Part shown: piece by piece, positions 36,670 through 45,903 of the stretch
How the letters are laid out: each line of letters starts with the position of its first letter
Numbering within the stretch: position 1 is the first letter of the stretch
Notes under the pieces: model-generated
What the model was told of the DNA's origin: nothing
The model's database searches: none
Seen by the model: only the letters and a program-made list of their open reading frames with translations
NCBI RefSeq assembly: GCF_001428025.1
Contig: NZ_LMSC01000005.1
Coordinates: forward strand, 433,224 to 497,223
Source: Phycicoccus sp. Soil748
GTDB taxonomy: Bacteria; Actinomycetota; Actinomycetes; Actinomycetales; Dermatophilaceae
Direction of reading: 5' to 3'
Length of the DNA: 64,000 nt
Position numbers and translations under genes: made by a program

Positions 36670-38826
36670 TCAGGTCGGGTCGACCGCGCGGTACACCTGC
36701 AGGCAGGCGCCGCCCACCTCCACCGCGCCCGGTGGCAGCAGGGGACCGGGGTGGCAGGGCCGCTCGAGGGTGGAGTCCCAGAGCAGCTCGTACCCAGTGA
36801 GCCCGGGCAGCGTGGGCAGCGTCACCGTGCCCGGCTCGGCGTCGCCCCGCAGGACGAGGAGGAGCGAACGGTCCTGCAGGCACGCGCCGTTGAGGAACAT
36901 GAGCAGCGTGCGGGTCGAGGGGTCCTCCCACCGACCGTTCTCCATCGGCTCGCCGTCGGCGCCGAACCACGCCAGGTCGGTCGAGCCGTCCTCGTGGACC
37001 GGGCGCCCGGTGAAGAACGTGCGCTGCCGCAGGACCGTGTGCTCCGCCCGCAGCGTCGTGAGGAACTGCGTCGTCGCGAGCAGGTCCTCCTGCCAGTCGT
37101 CGAGCCCCCAGTCGAACCACGACACCTCGGAGTCCTGGCAGTAGGGGTTGTTGTTGCCGTCCTGGCTGCGGCCGAGCTCATCGCCGGCGTTGAGCATCGG
37201 CACCCCGGTGGCGAGCAGGGTCGTGGCGAGCAGGTTGCGCATCGAGCGCCGGCGGGCCGTGCCCACCTCGACGTGGGTGAGGTCCAGCGGGTCGGTCGGG
37301 CCCTCGACGCCGTGGTTCCACGAGCGGTTGCCGTCGGTCCCGTCACGGTTGCCCTCGCCGTTGGGGCCGTTGTGCTTGGCGTTGTAGGCGGTCAGGTCCG
37401 CGACCGTGAAGCCGTCGTGCGCGGCGACGAAGTTGACCGAGGCGACCGGGCCCCGGTCTCGGGCGCCGAACAGGTCCTGCGACCCCGCGAGCCGGGTGGC
37501 GAGCTCGCGCACGCCGTGGCCCTCCTGACCGTGCACCTGGGCGCCGAGGTCCTGCAGCCAGAACGTCCGCACCGCGTCGCGGAAGCGGTCGTTCCACTCG
37601 GCGAACGGCGGCGGGAACTGGCCCGTGCGCCACCCGTGGATGCCGACGTCCCACGGCTCGGCGACGAGCTTGCCCCTGGACAGCACGGGGTCGGTGCGCA
37701 GGGCGACGAGGAACGGGTGGTTGGGGTCGAAGTCGTCGTTCTGGCCGCGGCCGAGGGCGACGGCCAGGTCGAAGCGGAAGCCGTCGACGTGGCACTCCTG
37801 CACCCAGTACCGCAGCGAGTCGAGGACCATCTTGCAGACCATGACGTGCCGCAGGTCGAGGGTGTTGCCGCAACCCGTGACGTCGATGTCCTGGCCGCGC
37901 TCGTCGAGACGGTAGTAGGCCCGGTTGTCCAGACCGCGCCACGACAGCGACGCGCCCTGGCGCGACTGCTCGGCGGTGTGGTTGTAGACGACGTCGAGGA
38001 TCACCTCGATGCCCTCGTCGTGCAGCAGCCGCACCATGCCCTTGAACTCGTCCAGGGCGCCCTGCGGGTCGGGGGTCGACGCGTAGCGGGCGTGCGGGGC
38101 GAAGAACCCGAGGGTGTTGTAGCCCCAGTGGTTGACCAGCCCGCGCTGGACCACCTCCGGCTCGGAGGTGAAGGCGTGCACCGGCAGCAGCTCCACCGCC
38201 GTGACGCCGATCGCCTTGAGATGCGCGATGACGGCCGGGTGGCACAGCCCGGCATACGTGCCGCGCAGGTGCTCGGGCACCTCGGGGTGGAGCATCGTGA
38301 TGTTGCGGACGTGGGCCTCGTAGACGACCGAGTCGGCGAGCGGCGTGTGCGGGTGCTGGTCGTCGCCCCAGTCGAAGTCGTCGCGCACGACCACGCAGCG
38401 CGGCATCGCCCCGGCGCTGTCGAGGGTGCCGCGGATGACGTCGTCACCGCGCAGCTGCTGGTTGACCGGGTGGGCGTAGACCTCCGGTCCCCACCGCACC
38501 TCGCCCTCGACGGCCCGCGCGTAGGGGTCGAGCAGGAGCTTGTGCGGGTTGTAGCGCAGCCCCTCCTGGGGACGCCACGGGCCGTCGGCGCGCAGGCCGT
38601 AGCGCTGCCCGGCCTGCACGCCGGGAAGGAAGCCGAACCACGTGCCGTGGGTGCGCTCGACGAGCGGTACGCGTCGCTCGGTAGAGCCGTCGGTGTCGCC
38701 CTCGTCGAAGAGGCAGACCTCCACCGAGTCGGCGTGACCGGCGTACACCGCGAACTCGGCGCCACCCTCGACGAGCGTCATGCCGAGGGTGGGAGGAAGG
38801 TCACGCGGGCGCGTGGCAGGCGACAT
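36670..38826 (-). CDS. glgX: glycogen debranching enzyme
   Basis: 718 residues, the usual GlgX length. CBM48-like start VEGGAEFAVYAGHADSVEVCLFD, then GH13 isoamylase-type motifs ILDVVYNHTAEQ, VDGFRFDLAVALGR with nucleophile Asp, KLVAEPWDVG with Glu and NFVAAHDGFTVADL. GlgX removes short branches left by phosphorylase, so it complements GlgP. The ATG at 38826 is in a divergent spacer of 34 bases shared with the YbjN-like gene. Confidence 0.95.
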   Translation of the reverse strand: MSPATRPRDLPPTLGMTLVEGGAEFAVYAGHADSVEVCLFDEGDTDGSTERRVPLVERTHGTWFGFLPGVQAGQRYGLRADGPWRPQEGLRYNPHKLLLDPYARAVEGEVRWGPEVYAHPVNQQLRGDDVIRGTLDSAGAMPRCVVVRDDFDWGDDQHPHTPLADSVVYEAHVRNITMLHPEVPEHLRGTYAGLCHPAVIAHLKAIGVTAVELLPVHAFTSEPEVVQRGLVNHWGYNTLGFFAPHARYASTPDPQGALDEFKGMVRLLHDEGIEVILDVVYNHTAEQSRQGASLSWRGLDNRAYYRLDERGQDIDVTGCGNTLDLRHVMVCKMVLDSLRYWVQECHVDGFRFDLAVALGRGQNDDFDPNHPFLVALRTDPVLSRGKLVAEPWDVGIHGWRTGQFPPPFAEWNDRFRDAVRTFWLQDLGAQVHGQEGHGVRELATRLAGSQDLFGARDRGPVASVNFVAAHDGFTVADLTAYNAKHNGPNGEGNRDGTDGNRSWNHGVEGPTDPLDLTHVEVGTARRRSMRNLLATTLLATGVPMLNAGDELGRSQDGNNNPYCQDSEVSWFDWGLDDWQEDLLATTQFLTTLRAEHTVLRQRTFFTGRPVHEDGSTDLAWFGADGEPMENGRWEDPSTRTLLMFLNGACLQDRSLLLVLRGDAEPGTVTLPTLPGLTGYELLWDSTLERPCHPGPLLPPGAVEVGGACLQVYRAVDPT

Positions 38827-38848
38827 GGTCCTCAGCCTAGGCAGTGGT

Positions 38849-38854
38849 TACGGT
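38849..38854 (+). promoter_or_regulatory. -10 hexamer of probable leaderless promoter
   Basis: TACGGT lies 6 bases before ATG 38861, the same hexamer and spacing as before the MTH1187-type gene at 10934. The spacer to the divergent glgX is too short for an independent leader. Confidence 0.45.
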
Positions 38855-38860
38855 TGGGGC

Positions 38861-39343
38861 ATGACCGATCCCACGTCGCTGCCCAACTTCCCGCCGCCCC
38901 CGGACGAGCACCCCCTGCGCGGGCGGGTCCTGGACGCGCTCATCGACCAGGGCCTCGCGCCCGACATCGACGGTGACGGCGACGTGGCGTTCACGGTGCA
39001 GGACCAGCAGCTCTTCGTGCGGTGCACCGAGGGCGACTTCCAGATCATGCGGCTCTTCGGCCAGTGGGCCATCAGCGACGCGGTGCCCAGCGACCCGCTG
39101 ACCCGGCTCGCCACCTGCAACGAGATCACCCTGCAGCTCAACATCGTCAAGGCCGGTCTGGCCAACGACACCCTCGTCGTCACCGGCGAGCACATCGTCA
39201 CGCCCACCAGCGATGTCGCCGCGCTCGTCAACATCACCATCCAGCTCGTCCTCGCCGGCGTCCAGATGTGGCACGAGCGCATCATGGGTGGCGAGTCCGG
39301 CCCCGGCGCCGGCCAGCCCGCGCCCGACGGTGGCCCCGCATGA
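38861..39343 (+). CDS. YbjN domain-containing chaperone-like protein
   Basis: 160 residues from ATG 38861. RGRVLDALIDQGLAPDIDGDGDVAFTVQDQQLFVRC and LTRLATCNEITLQLNIVKAGL match the YbjN/type III secretion chaperone-like fold common in actinobacteria, where it is used as a small peptide-binding domain. A Gly/Pro-rich tail ends the protein. No type III system is present, so the name does not imply secretion. It overlaps the enoyl-CoA hydratase gene (ATGA). Confidence 0.78.
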   Translation: MTDPTSLPNFPPPPDEHPLRGRVLDALIDQGLAPDIDGDGDVAFTVQDQQLFVRCTEGDFQIMRLFGQWAISDAVPSDPLTRLATCNEITLQLNIVKAGLANDTLVVTGEHIVTPTSDVAALVNITIQLVLAGVQMWHERIMGGESGPGAGQPAPDGGPA

Positions 39344-40119
39344 GCGACCTCGTCTCGGTCGAGGTCGAGGGCGGCATCGCCACGATCCTGCTCGACCGGC
39401 CGCCCATGAACGCGCTCAACGCCGAGGTCCAGGAGGCGCTCGCCGCCGCCGCGGTCGAGGTGGGCGAGCGTCGCGACGTCTCCGGTGTCGTGCTCTATGG
39501 CGGCGAGAAGGTGTTCGCAGCCGGTGCTGACATCAAGGAGATGCAGCACATGTCCTACACCGACATGGTCGAGCACTCCGGCTCCCTGCAGGCGTTCACC
39601 CGCACCCTGTCCCGCATCCCCAAGCCCACCGTCGCCGCGATCACCGGCTACGCGCTGGGCGGCGGGTGCGAGGTGGCGCTCGCCTGCGACTTCCGGGTCG
39701 CCGCGTCCAACGCCAAGCTCGGCCAGCCCGAGATCCTGCTCGGCATCATCCCCGGCGCCGGTGGCACGCAACGCCTCACGCGCCTGGTGGGGCCGGCCAA
39801 GGCCAAGGACCTCATCTTCTCGGGACGCTTCGTCTCGGCCGACGAGGCGCTCGCGATCGGCCTCGTCGACGAGGTCGTCGAGGCGACGGACGTGTACGCC
39901 GCGGCGCGGCGCAGGCTCGCGCCGTACGTCGGCGGTCCCGCCCAGGCCATCCGGGCCGCCAAGGAGGCCATCGACCGCGGGTCCGAGGTGGACCTCGAAA
40001 CCGGCCTGGAGATCGAGCGCATGCTGTTCGCGGGGCTCTTCGCCACCAGGGACCGCGAGACCGGCATGCGGTCGTTCGTCGAGAACGGTCCGGGCAAGGC
40101 GAAGTTCGAGGGCGCCTGA
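39340..40119 (+). CDS. enoyl-CoA hydratase
   Basis: 259 residues from ATG 39340. The crotonase fold has the acyl-CoA oxyanion segment FAAGADIKEM and the two catalytic glutamates, in GYALGGGCEVAL and LGQPEILLGIIPGAGGTQRL, as in active hydratases. It hydrates trans-2-enoyl-CoA in fatty-acid or amino-acid degradation. It is coupled to the YbjN-like gene by overlap and is followed closely by a methyltransferase gene. Confidence 0.92.
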   Translation: MSDLVSVEVEGGIATILLDRPPMNALNAEVQEALAAAAVEVGERRDVSGVVLYGGEKVFAAGADIKEMQHMSYTDMVEHSGSLQAFTRTLSRIPKPTVAAITGYALGGGCEVALACDFRVAASNAKLGQPEILLGIIPGAGGTQRLTRLVGPAKAKDLIFSGRFVSADEALAIGLVDEVVEATDVYAAARRRLAPYVGGPAQAIRAAKEAIDRGSEVDLETGLEIERMLFAGLFATRDRETGMRSFVENGPGKAKFEGA

Positions 40120-40122
40120 GCG

Positions 40123-41073
40123 ATGCCACCGACCTCACCGTTGGCCAGTGCCGAGGACGTCGAGCGGGCCTACGGCGACACCAAGCTGGCCCAGGTGCTC
40201 TACCACGACTGGGAGGCCGCGACCTACGACGACAAGTGGTCCATCTCCTTCGACGAGCGCTGCACCGCCTATGCGCGTGACCGGTTCGAGGCGATCACGG
40301 GGATGCCCGAGCCGCTGCCGTACGGCGTCGCGCTCGAGCTCGGTGCAGGCACGGGCTTCTTCTCGCTCAACCTCAAGCTCGCAGGCGTCCTGGACGAGGT
40401 CCACGTCACCGACATCTCACCGGGGATGGTCGAGGCAGCGAAGGCCAACGCGGAGCGACTGGGCTTCACCGTGCAGGGACGCGTGGCAGATGCCGAGCGG
40501 ATTCCCTACGACGACAACACCTTCGACGTCGTCGTCGGCCACGCGGTCATCCACCACATCCCCGACGTGGAGGCGGCGTTCGCAGAGGTGCTGCGGGTGC
40601 TCAAGCCCGGAGGCCGGTTCGTCGTCGCGGGCGAGCCGACGCGGGTGGGGGACTGGTACGCCCGGCGCCTCGGCCGGCTGACCTGGCACGCGACGAAGGC
40701 GGTCACCGCCTTGCCGCTCCTGCGCGAGCGCTGGGCCCGCGACCCCGAGGAGCTCGACGAGTCGTCCCGCGCCGCGGCCCTGGAGGCGGTGGTCGACCTG
40801 CACACCTTCGACCCCGACGAGCTCGCCCGCACGGCCCTGCGCGCAGGGGCGGTCGCCGTCCGGACCCGTACGGAGGAGCTCACGGCAGCATTCCTCGGGT
40901 GGCCGGTGCGCACCTTCGAGGCGGCCGTGAGACCAGGAGCCCTCGGGTGGGGCTGGGCGATGTTCGCCTACGGGTCGTGGCGCCGGTTGTCGGCGCTCGA
41001 CCGGGTGCTGGCGCGGGCGGTGCCCGCCAAGCTCTTCTACAACGTCGGCATCACCGGCGTGAAACCCGGCTGA
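40123..41073 (+). CDS. class I SAM-dependent methyltransferase
   Basis: 316 residues from ATG 40123. Motif I is VALELGAGTGFFSLNL, motif II VHVTDISPGMVEAA and motif IV region VVGHAVIHHIPDVEAAFAEVLRVLKPGG, standard for class I enzymes acting on small molecules. The extra C-terminal region (about residues 180-316) with repeated aromatic and basic residues may be a substrate domain or membrane-associated part. The substrate is unknown. It begins 3 bases after the hydratase stop and is followed by an acyltransferase after 1 base. Confidence 0.85.
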   Translation: MPPTSPLASAEDVERAYGDTKLAQVLYHDWEAATYDDKWSISFDERCTAYARDRFEAITGMPEPLPYGVALELGAGTGFFSLNLKLAGVLDEVHVTDISPGMVEAAKANAERLGFTVQGRVADAERIPYDDNTFDVVVGHAVIHHIPDVEAAFAEVLRVLKPGGRFVVAGEPTRVGDWYARRLGRLTWHATKAVTALPLLRERWARDPEELDESSRAAALEAVVDLHTFDPDELARTALRAGAVAVRTRTEELTAAFLGWPVRTFEAAVRPGALGWGWAMFAYGSWRRLSALDRVLARAVPAKLFYNVGITGVKPG

Positions 41074-41074
41074 G

Positions 41075-41731
41075 GTGGACGCGGCCGCCGACGCCGACAT
41101 GTCGCCGGACGAGCACGGTGACCGCGCTCCGCGAGGTGCGCACCGACCGCTGCTGTGGTTGCGCTGGGTCGGCTGGGCGCTGTCCCACCGGGCGTTCACC
41201 CGCCACCACCTGCTCAGCTACCTGCGCATGGCCCGGGCGAGTGCACGCTGCCCGTCCCTGCGCTTCGAGGGCCCGTGCTTCATCGGCCCCGACGTGCGCT
41301 TCGAGGTGCGCGAGGGCTACGGACGGCTCGTGATCGGCGCCTACACCCACTTCGGCGCCCACGCGCGGGTCCGGGCGCACGAGGGCACGCTGCGGATCGG
41401 CCCGAAGTCGGTCATCGGCATCCGCAACACCATCAACTGCTGGCTCGACGTCTCGATCGGCGACGCGTGCCTGTTCGGTGACGACGTCTACGTCTGCGAC
41501 TTCGACCACGTGACCGACAGCCTCGAGGTCCCGGTCAAGGACCAGGGGATCGTGAAGTCACCGGTCCACATCGGCGACGACGTGTGGCTGGGCACCAAGG
41601 TGGTCGTCACCCGCGGCACCTGGGTCGGCGACCACTGTGTCGTGGCCGCGGCCGCGGTGGCGCGCGGCACCTACGAGGACTGCTCGGTGGTCGCAGGGGT
41701 GCCCGGGAGGGTCGTGCGCCGGCGCGGGTGA
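41075..41731 (+). CDS. hexapeptide-repeat acyltransferase (LbetaH fold)
   Basis: 218 residues from GTG 41075; ATG 41099 is an alternative. A basic, Trp-rich N-terminal part precedes the left-handed beta-helix: GPCFIGPDVRFEV, LVIGAYTHFGAHARV, SVIGIRNTINC, and IGDDVWLGTKVVVTRGTWVG. These repeats and the final VVAAAAVARG segment match sugar or xenobiotic O-acetyltransferases (maltose/galactoside acetyltransferase type). The acceptor is unknown. Co-transcription with the methyltransferase suggests modification of a shared glycan or lipid, which is an inference. Confidence 0.87.
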   Translation: MDAAADADMSPDEHGDRAPRGAHRPLLWLRWVGWALSHRAFTRHHLLSYLRMARASARCPSLRFEGPCFIGPDVRFEVREGYGRLVIGAYTHFGAHARVRAHEGTLRIGPKSVIGIRNTINCWLDVSIGDACLFGDDVYVCDFDHVTDSLEVPVKDQGIVKSPVHIGDDVWLGTKVVVTRGTWVGDHCVVAAAAVARGTYEDCSVVAGVPGRVVRRRG

Positions 41732-41868
41732 GGGCGCGAGCGAGGGCGGGGTGAGGGCGCGGGTGGTCGCGGCGGGCGACATCCTGCCGGTTCTGTCACC
41801 GTTTGAGAATCCCTTGAGATTCGCCTGCGAGGCTGGAGGACCCGGCCCCCCACACCAGGAGACCCCCC

Positions 41869-42411
41869 ATGCCCAGCACCGTCCTCGGACTCCCGCTCCA
41901 TCCGCTCGTCGTCCACGCGGTGGTCGTCATCGTGCCGTTGGCGGCGCTGCTCCTGGCTGCCTCGGCGGTCTCGCCGCGGTTCCGTCGCTGGGCCCTGTGG
42001 GCCACGCCGGTCGTCGCGGTCCTCGGACTGGTCCTCGTCCCGGTCGCGACGAGCAGCGGTGAGGACCTCGAGCACAGCATCCAGCCCACCCCGGCCCTGG
42101 AGGCGCACACCGAGCTCGGTGACACGCTGCTGCCGTTCATGATCGTGCTGACGGTCCTGGCCGTGGCCCTCTTCGTCCTCGAGCGCCGCCGCACCATCCC
42201 CGTCTCCGACGGCCCGGGAGCTGCCCGCGTCGGCGCCCCCAGCGACACCCGCAGCGGCCTCGACTCGCCGGTCCTCGTCCGCGCTGTGGCCGTGCTCGCC
42301 CTGGTGGCCTCGCTGGCGACCATGGTGCAGGTCGTCCGCATCGGCCACAGCGGCGCCAACGCCGTCTGGAAGGGCACGGGCCAGAGCGCCTCCTCCACCT
42401 CGGACAAGTAG
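41869..42411 (+). CDS. DUF2231 domain membrane protein
   Basis: 180 residues. LPLHPLVVHAVVVIVPLAALL at the start, a second helix ATPVVAVLGLVLVPVATSSG and TLLPFMIVLTVLAVALFVL, then a last helix ending in VRIGHSGANAVW are the DUF2231 pattern with conserved His residues near membrane faces. Members may sense or bind heme or metal, but function is not established. A ribosome site (GGAGGACC) lies a little far upstream. It precedes the two-component system but the gap of 47-59 bases leaves operon membership open. Confidence 0.82.
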   Translation: MPSTVLGLPLHPLVVHAVVVIVPLAALLLAASAVSPRFRRWALWATPVVAVLGLVLVPVATSSGEDLEHSIQPTPALEAHTELGDTLLPFMIVLTVLAVALFVLERRRTIPVSDGPGAARVGAPSDTRSGLDSPVLVRAVAVLALVASLATMVQVVRIGHSGANAVWKGTGQSASSTSDK

Positions 42412-42470
42412 ACCCGCACACCCCCCGGGAACCCGAGCCCGAGCTGCCGGCCGCTGTCATGCTTGACGAC

Positions 42471-43145
42471 ATGGGCGACCCCGAGCCGATCCCGCTCCTG
42501 CTCGTCGAGGACGACCGCGAGCTGTCGACGCTCCTGGTCCGGCTGTTCTCGGCGGAGGGCTACGCCGTCCACGCGGTGCGCGACCTGCAGGCGGGACTGC
42601 ACGCCGCGATGTCCCGCACGGTGGCCGTCATGGTGGTCGACCGCAGGCTCCCGGACGGTGACGGGGTCGACCTCATCCGGCGGGTCCGCACCAGCGGGGT
42701 CGTCACGCCGGCGCTGGTGCTGACGGCCCACGGGTCCGTGCAGGACCGCGTCGAGGGGCTCGACGGCGGTGCCGACGACTACCTCGTCAAGCCGTTCGAC
42801 AGCTCCGAGCTGCTGGCCCGGGTGCGGTCGCTCCTGCGGCGGCACCTGGAGTCCGCGACGGTCGTCCCCCTCGGCGACGGGGCGGTCGACACCGACGCCC
42901 ACGAGGTGCGCCTCGCCGACGGCTCGAGGGTCGAGCTGTCGCCCGCCGAGACCGCCTTCCTGGCCCAGCTCGCCCGCCGCCCGGCCCGGGTGTTCTCGCG
43001 CGACGAGCTGCGCGACTCGCTCGCACCCGGCACCCGCAGCCTGTCCCTCGTCGACACCTACGTCTACTCCATCCGGCGCAAGCTCGGCCCTGCCGTGATC
43101 CGTACGGTGCGGGGGGTCGGCTACCGCGCCGGTGAGCTGGGTTGA
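42471..43145 (+). CDS. OmpR/PhoB family response regulator
   Basis: 224 residues from ATG 42471 (ATG 42459 is also in frame). The receiver has the acidic pair in LLVEDDREL, phospho-acceptor Asp57 in MVVDRRLPDGDG, LTAHG and Lys in LVKPFD. The winged-helix output domain has VELSPAETAFLAQLARRPARVFSRDEL and YSIRRKLG. CATGCT 7 bases before 42471 supports the shorter start as leaderless. It is coupled to the kinase gene by a TTGA overlap, so they form one system. Confidence 0.92.
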   Translation: MGDPEPIPLLLVEDDRELSTLLVRLFSAEGYAVHAVRDLQAGLHAAMSRTVAVMVVDRRLPDGDGVDLIRRVRTSGVVTPALVLTAHGSVQDRVEGLDGGADDYLVKPFDSSELLARVRSLLRRHLESATVVPLGDGAVDTDAHEVRLADGSRVELSPAETAFLAQLARRPARVFSRDELRDSLAPGTRSLSLVDTYVYSIRRKLGPAVIRTVRGVGYRAGELG

Positions 43146-44359
43146 ACCCTGCCGGGAACCGCTTCCGCCGTGCGCGGCGACTCATCGCCCTGCAGGCCCT
43201 CGGTGGGGTGCTCGCGGGCGTGGCCGTGGCCGGTCTCGTCACCGTGGGGGTGGTGCTGGTGGGCCAGAAGCGCGAGGTCAGGGCCCAGCTCACCGCGCTC
43301 GCGGCAGCCCCCACGACCGAGGCGGTGCCGAGCGGCACCTTCGTCGTGCGGGTGGAGGCCTCGGGGGTGCGCACGGCCTCGCCGGGCGCCCCGGCCTCGC
43401 TGCCGAGCCGTGACGACCTGGTGCAGGCGCGCTCCTCGGGACGCGACCTCGACCGGGAGAGCTACGTCGAGGACCGCGAGTACCAGACCCTGACCAGGGT
43501 CGTGGACGGTGCGGTCGTGCAGGCGGGGGTGGACCTTTCCCCGTACGAGTCCGAACGGCACCGGCTGCTCGTGGGACTGGCGCTGGCCGCCCTGGGGGCC
43601 GGCCTGGTCGCCGCATGGACCGGCGACCGGCTCGGCCGGCGCACGCTGGCCGTGTGGGACGACGCGCTCGCCCGGCAGCGGCAGTTCATCGCCGACGCCA
43701 GCCACGAGCTGCGCACGCCGCTCTCGCGCCTCGCCCTGCGCGCCGACCTGGTGGCGCACGGCATGCGGGCCGACGCCCCCCGGGACGCGCTGGCGCTCGA
43801 CCTCGTGCTGCTCAGGCAGGAGGCGTCCGCCATGGCCGACATCGTCGAGGACCTCCTGCACGCCGCCGACGTGGGGGCCTCGGAGGAGTCGGGGGAGCTC
43901 GTCGACCTCGCCGAGGTGGTGACCGCCGTGGGAGCGCTCAACCGCCAGCTCGCCGACGAGCGGGGTATCGCGCTCACCGTCGACGTCGCCGAGGTGCCCC
44001 CGGTGCGCGGGGCCGGAGTGGCCCTGCGCCGGGTGGTCGACGCGCTGGTGGACAACGCGCTGCGCCACGCGACGTCGCAGGTCGGGGTGCGGCTGCGCCC
44101 GGAGGGATCCCACGTCGTGCTGGACGTCTCGGACGACGGCCCGGGCATGGACCCCACCGTGGCGCACCGCCTCTTCGACCGCTTCGCCCGTCATCCGGCG
44201 TCGCCGGGCTTCGGCCTCGGCCTCGCCCTGGTCAGCGAGGTCGTGCACCGGCACGGGGGGACCGTGGGCGTGGTCCCCTCCACCCGGGGCACGACGTTCG
44301 AGGTGCGCCTCGACGCCGTCGACCTGCCCGACCTGTCGCCGGAGGTCAGGGAGAGCTGA
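43142..44359 (+). CDS. two-component sensor histidine kinase
   Basis: 405 residues from TTG 43142 that overlaps the regulator stop. Two membrane helices (about 18-42 and 140-158) flank a small extracellular sensor with GTFVVRVEASGVRTA. The H-box is FIADASHELRTPLS with His188, N-box DNALRHA, G1 DDGPGM and G2 GFGLGLAL. It lacks a clear HAMP sequence of full length; a short RLGRRTLAVWDDAL linker joins helix and H-box. Ligand unknown. Its last 14 bases overlap the end of the convergent GH57 gene. Confidence 0.92.
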   Translation: MNPAGNRFRRARRLIALQALGGVLAGVAVAGLVTVGVVLVGQKREVRAQLTALAAAPTTEAVPSGTFVVRVEASGVRTASPGAPASLPSRDDLVQARSSGRDLDRESYVEDREYQTLTRVVDGAVVQAGVDLSPYESERHRLLVGLALAALGAGLVAAWTGDRLGRRTLAVWDDALARQRQFIADASHELRTPLSRLALRADLVAHGMRADAPRDALALDLVLLRQEASAMADIVEDLLHAADVGASEESGELVDLAEVVTAVGALNRQLADERGIALTVDVAEVPPVRGAGVALRRVVDALVDNALRHATSQVGVRLRPEGSHVVLDVSDDGPGMDPTVAHRLFDRFARHPASPGFGLGLALVSEVVHRHGGTVGVVPSTRGTTFEVRLDAVDLPDLSPEVRES

Positions 44360-45887
44360 GCCGGGCGTCCAGCGCGGGGAAGGTGCGGTCGGTGACGGCC
44401 TGTCGCACCGCCTCGAGACCGGCCTCCGCCGTGCGCCCCTGCTCGATGAGGGCCGCGAGGCGGTGGAAGTCGGCCCGGTGGCCTTCGGCCCGGCGCCACG
44501 CGTAGTCGACCGACTGCCCGCGGGAGACGAGGAACGCCCAGTCGCTGGACAGGGCGTTCCACAGGGTGAGCAGCAGCTGGTCGAGGTCGGGACGCCGCGT
44601 GCCGAGCCGTCCCTCGGCCCGCTCGCACGCCACCACGTCGAGCCACCGGCGCTGCAGCCACTCGTTCTCGTGGGCGAGCTCGGCGACGAGCGGGCCGTCC
44701 CACACCGAGTAGTCCTTCCCCGCGCCCCACGAACCGGCCCCGAGGGCGAGCTCGCCGCCGACGTGCCCCGCGGCCAGGGCCTTCTCGAGCGTCGTGACGG
44801 TGACGCCCGCGGACCGCAGCGCGCGCAGAGCCCGTCCCAGGAAGCGCGGACCCTCGTGCCACCAGTGGCCGAAGAGCTCGGTGTCGTACGCCGCCACGAC
44901 GAGCCCGGGGCCGCCGGTCACCGAGTGGGCGTGCTGCAGCCGGTGCCGCACCGCGGCGACGAAGTGGGCCACGTCGCGGTCGACTTGCGCGTCGGCTCGG
45001 GCCGGGTCGTACGGCGCCTTGGCACCGCCGGGCGCACCGTCCGCACCGTCGGCGGAGTGCGTGACCGCCCACAGCCTGATCCCGGTGGCCGCGTCCCGGG
45101 CGTGGAAGTCGCGGTAGGCCGCAGCCGCCGGGTAGCCGGTGCGGGAGGACCACACCAGGTTGGTGACGGCGAGGTCGCGCGGGACTGCGACGAGGTCGGT
45201 GTCCTCCACGCGCCACGCCGCATGGGGGTGACCACCGGCGTCGCGCACCAGCTGCTCGTCGACGACGAAGTGACCGACTCCGTTGCGCCACAACGGCTCT
45301 GCGAGCTCTGGCCGCCACCCGCACTCCGGTGACCAGATGCCCCGCGGGCGCTCGCCGAGGCGCCACGTGCTGTCAGCCAGGCCGGTCGCCAGCGCCAGCG
45401 AGGCCAACTCGGGCAGCAGCAGCGGGAGGAAGGGGTGGGTGCTCGGGCCACCGAGCAGCTCGACCACCCCGGCGTCGCGCAGCGACCGCAGCACCGGCGA
45501 GCCGCCACCGCTCCAGCGCCCGGCGAGCAGGTCGGCGGCCGCGCTCGCGAGGGCGTGCTCGCGGGCTGCCGCCTCGCGACGAAGGGGGTCGGGGCCGGAG
45601 GCCATCTCGGCCGCGCGCAGCTGCGCCATACCGGCCCAGGTCCCGACATCGCGCCGCATCCGCGGGTGGTCGAGCTGAGCCGCCAGCACGGGGGTGACCC
45701 CGAGGGTCAGGACGTCGCGGTGGCCCTCCGCGGCGAGCGCGTCGAGCTCGGCGACCAGGGGGACGTAGGACTCGACCCAGGCCTGGAACAGCCACTCCTC
45801 GCCCAGCGGCCACACGCCGTGGCCGGGCAGCCAGGGCAGGTGCGAGTGCAGGACGAGGCAGAAGGCGCCAGGCACCGGGGAGCTCAC
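44346..45887 (-). CDS. GH57 family 1,4-alpha-glucan branching enzyme-like protein
   Basis: 513 residues from GTG 45887. The GH57 motifs are HSHLPW at 14-19, nucleophile Glu188 in GIWSPECGW and Asp335 in YDTELFGHWW; a DUF1957 C-terminal helical domain follows. Homologues such as Rv3031 lie beside etf genes in mycobacteria and are linked to methylglucose lipopolysaccharide or alpha-glucan branching. This genome also has GH13 GlgB, so the two may act on different glucans. The stop lies inside the last codons of the convergent histidine kinase gene. Located 16 bases downstream of an unknown partner gene. Confidence 0.9.
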   Translation of the reverse strand: MSSPVPGAFCLVLHSHLPWLPGHGVWPLGEEWLFQAWVESYVPLVAELDALAAEGHRDVLTLGVTPVLAAQLDHPRMRRDVGTWAGMAQLRAAEMASGPDPLRREAAAREHALASAAADLLAGRWSGGGSPVLRSLRDAGVVELLGGPSTHPFLPLLLPELASLALATGLADSTWRLGERPRGIWSPECGWRPELAEPLWRNGVGHFVVDEQLVRDAGGHPHAAWRVEDTDLVAVPRDLAVTNLVWSSRTGYPAAAAYRDFHARDAATGIRLWAVTHSADGADGAPGGAKAPYDPARADAQVDRDVAHFVAAVRHRLQHAHSVTGGPGLVVAAYDTELFGHWWHEGPRFLGRALRALRSAGVTVTTLEKALAAGHVGGELALGAGSWGAGKDYSVWDGPLVAELAHENEWLQRRWLDVVACERAEGRLGTRRPDLDQLLLTLWNALSSDWAFLVSRGQSVDYAWRRAEGHRADFHRLAALIEQGRTAEAGLEAVRQAVTDRTFPALDARLSSP

Positions 45888-45903
45888 GAGGCACCAGTCT
45901 GCC

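Noticed and set aside
38861-39343. Type III secretion component
   Set aside because: The YbjN/CesT-like fold is widespread in actinobacteria and there are no type III secretion genes here.
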